12,783 nt of DNA from Erysipelotrichaceae bacterium (GTDB lineage Bacteria > Bacillota_I > Bacilli_A > Erysipelotrichales > Coprobacillaceae): NCBI GenBank assembly GCA_021202205.1, contig JAJQDJ010000024.1, positions 1-12,783 of the forward strand. Direction: 5' to 3'. Each line of letters starts with the position of its first letter. Position 1 is the stretch's first letter. Below the pieces are notes generated by a model. The model searched no databases. It was given only the letters and a program-made list of their open reading frames with translations, and had not been told where the DNA came from. Below, one piece after another: positions 7,141 to 12,783 of the stretch. The translations under genes were made by a program, and so were the position numbers.

Positions 7141-7172
7141 TTGTAAACTATAAAGTTAAAAAATATTGACAA
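7141..7172. promoter_or_regulatory. Candidate BirA (biotin repressor) operator of bioY
   Basis: Half-sites TTGTAAACT (7141-7149) and TATTGACAA (7164-7172) are separated by 14 bases, the arrangement of biotin repressor boxes (TTGTTAACC or TTGTAAACC, 14-16 bases, inverted half). The left half matches the E. coli-type half-site in 8 of 9 positions. The right half is weaker but keeps TTnACAA. It overlaps the bioY -35 element, where a repressor would act. A BirA with an N-terminal DNA-binding domain would have to exist elsewhere in the genome. Confidence 0.55.
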
Positions 7173-7194
7173 TAAAGCTGCTTTATGCTACTTT
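7166..7194 (+). promoter_or_regulatory. bioY promoter
   Basis: TTGACA (7166-7171) and TACTTT (7189-7194) are separated by 17 bases, and the -10 is extended by TGC. The spacer contains the palindrome ATAAAGC-T-GCTTTAT (7172-7186). The start site would be near 7201, leaving a very short leader with the ribosome binding site GGAGGT at 7207-7212. Confidence 0.6.
7172..7186. repeat. 15-bp palindrome between bioY -35 and -10
   Basis: ATAAAGCTGCTTTAT is a perfect 7-1-7 inverted repeat exactly within the promoter spacer, so it may be a repressor site. It does not match an operator that I can name. Confidence 0.45.
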
Positions 7195-7217
7195 TCACAT
7201 GGTAATGGAGGTAAGTT

Positions 7218-7739
7218 ATGTGTCAATTAAAAACAATTGATATGGTTCACATTGCTTTATTTGCAGCATTAATGGCTATTTGTTCATGGATATCTATTCC
7301 TGCTACGATACCTTTTACAATGCAAACATTTGGTGTTTTTATGGCAGTGTTAATGTTAGGAGGATACAAGGGTACATTAGCTATATTGGTATATATTATA
7401 TTAGGAGCTATTGGATTGCCTGTTTTTGCAGGTTTTACTGGGGGTTTGAGTTCTTTATTTGGAAGTGCTGGTGGATATATTATTGGTTTTTTATTTTCTG
7501 GTTTAAGCATGTGGATGATTGAAGAGTGTTTCGGTCATAGCTCTATTGTTCAAATTATTTCTATGCTAGTAGGTCTTATTGTATGTTATGTATTCGGGAC
7601 TGTTTGGTTTATGTTTGTATATGGTGATGTGAGCTTGTGGATTGTTTTAGGATGGTGTGTATTCCCATTTATCATTCCTGATTTATTGAAGATGGCATTA
7701 GCATTTGTCATGTCTAACCGTTTGAAAAGAGTTATATAA
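7218..7739 (+). CDS. bioY: BioY, substrate-binding S component of a biotin ECF transporter
   Basis: This 173-residue integral membrane protein binds biotin and passes it to a shared energy-coupling module (EcfT plus EcfA ATPases). About six hydrophobic segments cover nearly the whole chain. Typical BioY motifs are present: GLPVFAGFTGG (66-76), AGGYIIGF (84-91) and the PDLLK motif (154-158) near the C-terminus. No EcfT or EcfA gene lies beside it, as expected for a solitary S component that uses a module encoded elsewhere. The ATG at 7218 has GGAGGT five bases upstream. It is a single-gene unit between the exporter terminator and the serC promoter region. The BirA-like box over its -35 suggests repression by biotin (inferred). 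Confidence 0.92.
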   Translation: MCQLKTIDMVHIALFAALMAICSWISIPATIPFTMQTFGVFMAVLMLGGYKGTLAILVYIILGAIGLPVFAGFTGGLSSLFGSAGGYIIGFLFSGLSMWMIEECFGHSSIVQIISMLVGLIVCYVFGTVWFMFVYGDVSLWIVLGWCVFPFIIPDLLKMALAFVMSNRLKRVI

Positions 7740-7750
7740 TTGTTATTTTA

Positions 7751-7768
7751 TTAACAAAAATTTGTTAA
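7751..7768. repeat. 18-bp inverted repeat downstream of bioY
   Basis: TTAACAAA (7751-7758) and TTTGTTAA (7761-7768) are perfect inverted arms separated by two A residues. TTGTTA at 7740-7745 can pair with the same TAACAA, giving alternative folds. No T-run follows, so it is not a standard terminator. It overlaps the -35 area of a candidate serC promoter and could be an operator. Confidence 0.4.
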
Positions 7769-7780
7769 ATTCTGAAAATT
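7766..7780. promoter_or_regulatory. CodY-like box upstream of serC
   Basis: The 15-mer at 7766-7780 reads TAAATTCTGAAAATT and agrees with the CodY consensus AATTTTCWGAAAATT at 12 of 15 positions, including an unbroken 11-base match at its right. It lies just upstream of an extended -10 element (TGTTATAAT, 7784-7792). CodY represses amino-acid synthesis genes when branched-chain amino acids and GTP are high. Whether this organism has CodY cannot be seen from this window. Confidence 0.4.
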
Positions 7781-7783
7781 ACG

Positions 7784-7792
7784 TGTTATAAT
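7784..7792 (+). promoter_or_regulatory. Upstream candidate serC promoter (extended -10)
   Basis: TGTTATAAT is an extended -10 (TATAAT 7787-7792). Possible -35 sequences such as GTTAAA (7764-7769, 17-base spacer) lie in the right arm of the palindrome. Its start site near 7799 would give a leader of about 75 bases. Confidence 0.45.
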
Positions 7793-7813
7793 GACGTTTT
7801 TTTATAATAAAAC

Positions 7814-7842
7814 TAGACAAAGTGAACTAAATCACATATAAT
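7814..7842 (+). promoter_or_regulatory. Proximal serC promoter
   Basis: TAGACA (7814-7819) and TATAAT (7837-7842) are separated by 17 bases. The start near 7849 leaves a leader of about 25 bases that includes the ribosome binding site AAAAGGGGG before the ATG at 7874. Confidence 0.7.
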
Positions 7843-7873
7843 AGCAACATACTTTAAAAGGGGGTACGTCATA

Positions 7874-8956
7874 ATGACAAATAGAGTATATAATTTTTCA
7901 GCAGGTCCATCTATGTTACCAGAACCTGTATTAGAAAAAGTAGCAGATCAAATGTTATCTTATAAGGACACAGGTATGAGTGTTATGGAAATGAGTCATA
8001 GATCTGCAGCTTATTTAGAAATTTTTAATGAAACAAAAGCATTATTAAAGAAAGTTTTAGATATACCTGATAATTATAAAATTTTATTTATTCAGGGTGG
8101 GGCAACTCAACAATTTTCAACAATTCCATTAAACTTAATGAAAAATGGAAAAGCTGATTATGTAGTTACAGGTCAATTTTCAAAGAAATCAGCAACTGAA
8201 GCTAAGAAGTTTGGTGATGTTCATATTGCCTATGATGGTTCAGTGAATAATTTTAAACATATTCCTACACAAGATGAATTAGATATTAGAGAAGATGCTT
8301 CATATGTTCATTTATGTGCTAACAACACTATTTTTGGTACTGAATGGAAATATGTACCAGATACCAAGGGTGTACCAATTGTAGCTGATATGTCTTCTAA
8401 TATCTTATCTAAACCTATTAATGTTTCTGATTATGGTATGATTTATGCAGGAGCCCAAAAGAATATGGGTATTGCAGGTTGTGGTGTTGTTATTGTAAGA
8501 GAAGATTTAATCGCTGATCATAAGGAGAATATTCCTGTATTAATGGAATATAATACAATTGCTGACAACGATTCTATGTATAATACACCGCCAACATTCT
8601 CTATCTATGTATTAGGATTAGTCTTAGAATGGATAGATTTCTTGGGTGGATTAGAAGTTATGCAAGACATAAATGTTAAGAAAGCTCAATTATTATATGA
8701 TTATTTAGATAGTAGTGATTTCTATAAAGCACATAGTGATAAAGATAATAGATCTATCATGAATGTGACATTTACTACTCCTAATAAGGATTTGGATGCA
8801 AAATTCGTTAAAGAATCTATTGCGGCTGGTATGACGAACTTAAAAGGTCATAGATCAGTAGGTGGTATTAGAGCTTCTATCTATAATGCTATGCCAATTG
8901 AAGGTGTTGAATATTTAGTAGAATTTATGAAGAAATTTGAAGAGGAGAATAAATAA
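7874..8956 (+). CDS. serC: Phosphoserine aminotransferase
   Basis: This 360-residue PLP enzyme catalyses the second step of the phosphorylated serine pathway: 3-phosphohydroxypyruvate plus glutamate gives O-phosphoserine and 2-oxoglutarate. The length is normal and the N-terminus NFSAGPSMLP is diagnostic of SerC. SHRS and QGGATQQF follow as phosphate- and PLP-binding segments. The PLP lysine is Lys196 in AGAQKNMG, equivalent to Lys198 of E. coli SerC. The C-terminal GHRSVGGIRASIYNAM segment matches the conserved substrate-binding end. The ATG has AAAAGGGGG about nine bases upstream. It overlaps serA by one base (TAATG), so the two are co-translated. No serB gene for the final phosphatase step lies nearby. 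Confidence 0.96.
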   Translation: MTNRVYNFSAGPSMLPEPVLEKVADQMLSYKDTGMSVMEMSHRSAAYLEIFNETKALLKKVLDIPDNYKILFIQGGATQQFSTIPLNLMKNGKADYVVTGQFSKKSATEAKKFGDVHIAYDGSVNNFKHIPTQDELDIREDASYVHLCANNTIFGTEWKYVPDTKGVPIVADMSSNILSKPINVSDYGMIYAGAQKNMGIAGCGVVIVREDLIADHKENIPVLMEYNTIADNDSMYNTPPTFSIYVLGLVLEWIDFLGGLEVMQDINVKKAQLLYDYLDSSDFYKAHSDKDNRSIMNVTFTTPNKDLDAKFVKESIAAGMTNLKGHRSVGGIRASIYNAMPIEGVEYLVEFMKKFEEENK

Positions 8957-10107
8957 TGTATAACATTAAGTTAATGAATAAGATTTCTCCTGAAGGTCTT
9001 CAATTATTCAATAATCAATATACTTTAGGAGAAGATATTGAAAACGAAGATGGTATTTTAGTACGTAGTGCTTCTTTGCATGAATATACTTTAAATGACA
9101 ATTTAAAAGCTATCGCAAGAGCTGGTGCAGGTGTTAACAATATTCCTTTAGATGAATGTAGTGAACAAGGTATTGTTGTGTTTAATACACCAGGTGCCAA
9201 TGCTAATGCAGTTAAAGAATTGGTGTTATGTGGTTTATTACTATCCTCAAGACGTGTTTTAGAAGGTATTGATTGGACTAAGACATTAAAAGGTAAAATG
9301 GATGCAGCTAAATTGGTAGAAAAAGGCAAAAGCCAGTTCGTTGGTCCTGAAATTGAAGGTAAAAAATTGGGTATTATTGGTTTAGGTGCTATTGGTGTTA
9401 ATGTGGCTAATGCTGCTATTAAATTAGGTATGGATGTTTATGGCTATGATCCTTATATTTCAGTGAATGCTGCATGGGGATTAAGCAAATGGGCTAAGAA
9501 TGCCCCAACAACTGATATTATTTTTAGTGAGTGCGACTATATTACATTACATGCACCAAGCACAAAAGAAACAAAGGGAATGATCAATGCTGAAAGCATT
9601 GCTAAGATGAAAGATGGAGTGCGTATCTTAAACTTTGCAAGAGCTGATTTGGTCGATTCAGTTGCTATCTTGGATGGTGTTAAATCAGGTAAGGTAGCTA
9701 AATATGTTACTGATTTCTGTACACCAAATATTATTGATCAAGAAAATATTATTGTTATGCCTCATTTGGGTGCTTCTACACCTGAATCTGAAGACAATTG
9801 TGCGAGAATGGCTGTCAATGAAATGAAAGCTTACTTAGAAGATGGTAATATTATCAATTCAGTCAATTTCCCAATGGTCAATGAACCACGTACAACAAAA
9901 TATCGTATTTGTATTATTCATAAGAATGTTCCTAATATGTTAGCACAATTCGCAACTTTATTTGCTAATGAACAAATTAATATTGAAAACATGACAAATC
10001 GTGCTAAGGGTGATTATGCTTATACAATTTTAGATACGAATGATAAAGTAGATGTAGAACATTTCCAAAATTTGGAAAATGTTATTAAAGCTAGAGTTAT
10101 CGGTTAA
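8956..10107 (+). CDS. serA: D-3-phosphoglycerate dehydrogenase (ACT-domain type)
   Basis: This 383-residue NAD-dependent enzyme catalyses the first, committed step of serine synthesis, oxidising 3-phosphoglycerate to 3-phosphohydroxypyruvate. The N- and C-terminal parts of the catalytic domain flank a Rossmann domain with GLGAIG (142-147). Arg229 (NFARADLVD) and His270 (MPHLGAST) match the catalytic Arg and His of D-2-hydroxyacid dehydrogenases. The usual catalytic Glu is not at its normal place: the region reads DFCTPN, with Glu263 the nearest candidate, and the Arg-to-His distance is 41 residues rather than 52 as in E. coli. A C-terminal ACT domain (about 313-383) probably senses serine, and no extra ASB domain is present. 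It is translationally coupled to serC through TAATG and ends at a terminator. Confidence 0.94.
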   Translation: MYNIKLMNKISPEGLQLFNNQYTLGEDIENEDGILVRSASLHEYTLNDNLKAIARAGAGVNNIPLDECSEQGIVVFNTPGANANAVKELVLCGLLLSSRRVLEGIDWTKTLKGKMDAAKLVEKGKSQFVGPEIEGKKLGIIGLGAIGVNVANAAIKLGMDVYGYDPYISVNAAWGLSKWAKNAPTTDIIFSECDYITLHAPSTKETKGMINAESIAKMKDGVRILNFARADLVDSVAILDGVKSGKVAKYVTDFCTPNIIDQENIIVMPHLGASTPESEDNCARMAVNEMKAYLEDGNIINSVNFPMVNEPRTTKYRICIIHKNVPNMLAQFATLFANEQINIENMTNRAKGDYAYTILDTNDKVDVEHFQNLENVIKARVIG

Positions 10108-10132
10108 ACCAAGACTAAAAATCTTGGTTTTT
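10106..10132 (+). terminator. Terminator of the serC-serA operon
   Basis: A perfect 9-bp stem, AAACCAAGA (10106-10114) with TCTTGGTTT (10122-10130), has a seven-base loop and continues into TTTTTG. The left arm begins within the serA stop codon. Confidence 0.8.
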
Positions 10133-10155
10133 GTATTTCTTATTTTGTCATATTT

Positions 10156-10164
10156 TGATAGAAT
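10156..10164 (+). promoter_or_regulatory. Weak candidate promoter of the lipoprotein gene
   Basis: TGATAGAAT is a possible extended -10 (TAGAAT 10159-10164) without a good -35. The start site would fall near the ribosome binding site AGGTGA at 10171-10176, so expression by readthrough from serA is an alternative. Confidence 0.3.
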
Positions 10165-10182
10165 ATGAGTAGGTGATAAATA

Positions 10183-11112
10183 ATGAAAAGATTAGGAATC
10201 ATATTATTGATGTGTATCTTATTAACTGGATGCCAGGGGCAATCAACAAGTGAAACGATGCTTGAAAATGAAACATATACTATTGAAGATACATTAGAAT
10301 ATACAATTGTGAGTAATGAAGAGGTAGACGCCATTACACCTACAAATAAAAATAATGATTATGAAAGCATAGAAGTGTCTCAGGATGATTATTCATTTGT
10401 GGATGTGGTTATGAAAGTCAATAATATATCAGATAAGGACTATGAACTAAATGATATATTTTCAGTATATTTTAAGGTGAATAAGTTATCTTATGATATT
10501 CATTTGGCTATTGAATCGAATAACTATAATTCATTAAGTACAACTGATACATTAAAAAGTGGTGAAGAAAGATACGTTCATATGTATTGTGAAATGGAAG
10601 AAAGTCAATTAAAGAATGATATATCTTTGGAATTGAGGGTACTCAATCAAACCAGTTATATTTATACTTTTTCTACTTATGAAGAAACGACAGTGAATGA
10701 AGAAAAAACTATAGGTGATGAAATTAATTTATCGCAGTCAATGATTACACTTATTGATGTTTATACTGATACACAAATAACACCATCTGATAAGGGATTA
10801 GTTTATAGTTATATACCACTAGATAATGAAGATGAAGTGTTTTTGATATTAAAGTTGGATTTAAGAAATGATAGCGAAGAGAGTATAAATCCTAGGGAAT
10901 ATCTTTATTGTGTCTATGAGATGGATGATGAAAGTGTCCAATCACAAATTATTATTGAGAGTGAAAATCATAAGAAAATATCAAAATCAGGTAGTGTTGA
11001 TGCACAAACAACAAGAACAATTTATTTGGCTATGACATTAACGCAAGAACAAGTTGATAGTGGTTATATTGAGTTGTTTGTCGAAGGAAGTGTATTTAGG
11101 ATAAGTGAATAA
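10183..11112 (+). CDS. Putative lipoprotein with two repeated beta-type domains
   Basis: This 309-residue protein begins with a short signal peptide (MKR, hydrophobic 4-14) and a lipobox LTGC with Cys17, so it is probably lipid-anchored on the outer face of the membrane. After a short linker, two domains of similar pattern follow (about 38-165 and 183-309). ITPTNK (51-56) aligns without gaps to ITPSDK (199-204) for about 40 residues, including the alternating hydrophobic strands VDVVMKVNN and LILKLDLRN. Each copy ends with a K-S-G turn and a strand-rich tail. The style recalls the immunoglobulin-like DUF4352 domain, but I cannot confirm that family. The protein is strongly acidic. No neighbouring gene suggests a function: it stands alone between the serine operon and a convergent gene. 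The ATG has AGGTGA six bases upstream. Confidence 0.8.
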   Translation: MKRLGIILLMCILLTGCQGQSTSETMLENETYTIEDTLEYTIVSNEEVDAITPTNKNNDYESIEVSQDDYSFVDVVMKVNNISDKDYELNDIFSVYFKVNKLSYDIHLAIESNNYNSLSTTDTLKSGEERYVHMYCEMEESQLKNDISLELRVLNQTSYIYTFSTYEETTVNEEKTIGDEINLSQSMITLIDVYTDTQITPSDKGLVYSYIPLDNEDEVFLILKLDLRNDSEESINPREYLYCVYEMDDESVQSQIIIESENHKKISKSGSVDAQTTRTIYLAMTLTQEQVDSGYIELFVEGSVFRISE

Positions 11113-11143
11113 AGCAAGTATTGTTTAATCAATACTTGCTTTT
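11111..11143. terminator. Bidirectional terminator shared by convergent genes
   Basis: A perfect 13-bp stem, AAAGCAAGTATTG (11111-11123) with CAATACTTGCTTT (11130-11142), has a six-base loop. T-rich runs follow on both strands (TTTTATAATTTT on plus, TTTATT on minus). It begins in the lipoprotein stop codon, and its right arm is the last codons of the minus-strand gene, whose stop codon lies in the loop. Confidence 0.85.
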
Positions 11144-12708
11144 ATAATTTTACAATAATGTTTTTTATAATCTTTATTTTTTGAATCTTTGTTGTAGGTA
11201 ATACCTACTAATAATATATTTCCTTTATAATGTTTTAAACCATGACAATATTTTCTATTTATAATTTGATTAATTGCTGTTTCAGGACTGTCCTGCCATT
11301 TAAGTTCTACGATAATAGTCGGATATGTTGAATCATATGGGATATAAGCAATATCAGCAAAACCTTCGCCTGTGGGCATTTGTCTTATTGGTGTATAATA
11401 ATTATTTGCAGCTATATAGGCAAAATAGATTGTATAAGCTAATGCGTTTTCATCATTATATTGAATGATGGAGGTTTCCAAATGAGCTTCTTCAATATAT
11501 TGAGCTACTTTATCTTCATCTAAATTCCATGTTGCTTTTAATAAATCCATAGAATTTGTAAATGCAATAGATGGTTGTCCCCAGCTTAACTGGCTTACTG
11601 CTTGTACAAATGGATCAATAACTTCTTTGTTAGGTATACAAACTTCTTGTTGGACACTATCATAACTAAGATAGCCCAAATGTATAAGCAAAGTTAATAC
11701 ATCATCCTTCGAAGAGAACTTAGACATATCATTTTGAAATGTCTTGGTATTGACGGTTAAGCTTTTACCAGCAAGTAAATCAATTACAGCATCTTTTAAA
11801 CCATCTCTATTTTCTTTGATATAATCTTTCAATGTCCCAAATGTTCCTGTATTTGTCCAATAGCTTTTACATTCTTTATGAATTAAGGCTTGTACAATTG
11901 ATCTTGGACTATAGATAGATATACCATTTTTAAAATGATAACCATCATACCATTGCTGCATTTCTTTAAAATCCATATGATTAGTTTCACATAAATATTT
12001 AACTTCTTTTTCAGTAAATCCCATAAACTCCTCTAATCCCAAAGGATCAAGCATAGAAACTTCGTCAAACATATTTAGAGCACTTTCATCACCGTATTTT
12101 TTAATAGGTAATATACCTGTCATATAAACCAATTCTACATATGGTTGTGTTTTAAATAATTTACGTAAAAATTCTAAAAATTCTTTCTTTTTTTCCTCAG
12201 TAGCCTCTTTATCTCTTAATACGCAATCCCATTCATCCAATATAAGAATAAATCTTTCTTTTGTTTGACTATATATATTACGCATTGATAAATTTAAATT
12301 ATTTTCATCATAGAATAAAACGTTAGGGAACTCCAATTTCAATTCCATTATGAGTATTTTAGTTATATAATCACTCATTTCTTTAATATTTTTAAACTCT
12401 GAATAAAATTCCATGATGTCAATAAAGATGATATTATGTTTATTAATATGTTTTTTGTAGCTAGGATCTTTAGAAATCTTTAGATTATTAAACAAAGAAG
12501 TAGAATCACAACCTTTTGAATAATAGGCAAGTAGCATAGTTGCATCTGTACTTTTGCCAAATCTTCTTGGTCTAGCTACACATATAAATTTTTCTTTTGT
12601 ACCAATACGTGCATTCATATGACTTATAAGTAAAGATTTATCTACATATATTGGATTGTTATATGTTTCAATATATTCTATATTATCAGGATTTAGATAA
12701 GTTCCCAT
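11125..12708 (-). CDS. AAA-ATPase-like protein with C-terminal DUF1703 PD-(D/E)XK nuclease-like domain
   Basis: This protein belongs to the widespread but uncharacterised AAA-ATPase_like/DUF1703 family, often present in several copies in gut Firmicutes and Bacteroidetes. With the start at 12708 it has 527 residues, a full family length. The N-terminus (GTYLNP) leads to a P-loop RPRRFGKST (47-55) and Walker B ILDEWD (156-161). The middle region holds YWTNTGT (283-289). The C-terminal nuclease-like core has GEGFADIAY (Asp452) followed by IVELKW (Glu468-Leu-Lys470), the D...ExK pattern, then a conserved-type Gln481 in AINQI. The ATG at 12708 is chosen because AGAGGTGATC lies directly upstream; an in-frame ATG at 12741 has no such site. 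ATP-dependent nucleic-acid processing is plausible, but no role is proven. No transposase or defence partner lies beside it. Confidence 0.85.
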   Translation of the reverse strand: MGTYLNPDNIEYIETYNNPIYVDKSLLISHMNARIGTKEKFICVARPRRFGKSTDATMLLAYYSKGCDSTSLFNNLKISKDPSYKKHINKHNIIFIDIMEFYSEFKNIKEMSDYITKILIMELKLEFPNVLFYDENNLNLSMRNIYSQTKERFILILDEWDCVLRDKEATEEKKKEFLEFLRKLFKTQPYVELVYMTGILPIKKYGDESALNMFDEVSMLDPLGLEEFMGFTEKEVKYLCETNHMDFKEMQQWYDGYHFKNGISIYSPRSIVQALIHKECKSYWTNTGTFGTLKDYIKENRDGLKDAVIDLLAGKSLTVNTKTFQNDMSKFSSKDDVLTLLIHLGYLSYDSVQQEVCIPNKEVIDPFVQAVSQLSWGQPSIAFTNSMDLLKATWNLDEDKVAQYIEEAHLETSIIQYNDENALAYTIYFAYIAANNYYTPIRQMPTGEGFADIAYIPYDSTYPTIIVELKWQDSPETAINQIINRKYCHGLKHYKGNILLVGITYNKDSKNKDYKKHYCKIIKASID

Positions 12709-12729
12709 ATGATCACCTCTATCATTATT

Positions 12730-12774
12730 AGGTAGTGTCAAAGCTTGGTATAATATTTAGGCTTTTCACTACCT
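12730..12774. repeat. Imperfect 45-bp inverted repeat upstream of the DUF1703 gene
   Basis: AGGTAGTG (12730-12737) pairs perfectly with CACTACCT (12767-12774). Just inside, AAAGC (12740-12744) pairs with GCTTT (12761-12765) after a small offset. The enclosed segment carries TGGTATAAT (12746-12754) on the plus strand. No T-run follows in either direction. It could be a leader hairpin, an operator around a rightward promoter, or the edge of an element beyond the window. Confidence 0.4.
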
Positions 12775-12783
12775 GTTCCTTTC

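Noticed and set aside
7247..7522. Minus- and plus-strand open frames inside bioY
   Set aside because: They are overlapped by a clear BioY protein and encode no recognisable domain.
7781..7804. ACGT...ACGT followed by a T-run as the bioY terminator
   Set aside because: Only four base pairs can form around a nine-base loop, too weak for an intrinsic terminator; the segment is better explained by an extended -10 element.
7799..7873. A T-box or other riboswitch in the serC leader
   Set aside because: The leader is at most about 75 bases, with no T-box sequence and no terminator/antiterminator pair.
9015..9329. 104-residue minus-strand open frame inside serA
   Set aside because: It is a shadow of a well-conserved enzyme gene, with no ribosome binding site and no family features.
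10140..10334. 64-residue minus-strand frame over the lipoprotein start
   Set aside because: It runs against a gene with a convincing signal peptide and ribosome binding site, and shows no features of its own.
11125..12741. The DUF1703 gene as a transposase or part of a defence island
   Set aside because: It has no transposase motif, flanking target duplication or neighbouring defence gene; its nuclease-like domain alone does not show mobility or defence.
12713..12741. TTGACA on the minus strand (12741-12736) as the promoter of the DUF1703 gene
   Set aside because: No acceptable -10 lies 16-18 bases downstream; that position is the ribosome binding site.

Overview
This window looks like chromosomal DNA of a low-GC Gram-positive bacterium of the Firmicutes. 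The signs are AT-rich coding sequence, strong AGGAGG-type ribosome binding sites, sigma-A-like promoters, a lipoprotein with a short signal peptide, and the protein families present. The overall style (BioY standing alone, a serC-serA pair, paired ABC exporters, an AAA/PD-(D/E)XK protein) suggests a gut Erysipelotrichia- or Clostridia-like organism. That placement is inferred from gene style, not proven. There is no rRNA, tRNA, CRISPR array or recognisable transposase.

Layout. (1) Positions 66-2065, minus strand: a two-gene operon of P-loop proteins of the CobW/COG0523 metal-chaperone class. The first gene has a very His-rich metal-binding insert. The second has lost the CxCC motif and carries a C-terminal domain resembling the TIGR03943/DUF1980 C-terminus. 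(2) Positions 2066-2307: a divergent regulatory region with promoters both ways, a 7-1-7 palindrome of Fur-family type and a striking double SlyA/MarR-type palindrome. (3) Positions 2308-7048, plus strand: a four-gene operon of Asp/Glu-racemase-family protein, MarR-type regulator and the two halves of a heterodimeric ABC exporter, closed by a strong terminator. (4) Positions 7218-7739: bioY, the biotin-specific S component of an ECF transporter, with a BirA-like box at its promoter. (5) Positions 7874-10107: serC-serA, the first two steps of serine synthesis from 3-phosphoglycerate, with a CodY-like box upstream and a terminator downstream. (6) Positions 10183-11112: an orphan lipoprotein with two repeated beta-type domains. 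(7) Positions 11125-12708, minus strand: an AAA-ATPase-like/DUF1703 protein, convergent with the lipoprotein gene and sharing a bidirectional terminator with it.

How the parts work together. The racemase-MarR-ABC operon is best read as a self-regulated efflux unit: the MarR protein probably binds the palindromes just downstream of the first promoter and is released by a ligand that the exporter removes. The racemase in first position is the unusual partner and is the best candidate in the window for a little-described function. The COG0523 pair probably handles a transition metal, most likely zinc. BioY and SerCA are ordinary metabolic genes, but their promoters hold recognisable operator candidates. 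Three gene pairs (joined at 1007, 5198 and 8956) overlap in the same TAATG stop/start arrangement, which suggests translational coupling. No gap between genes exceeds about 245 bases.
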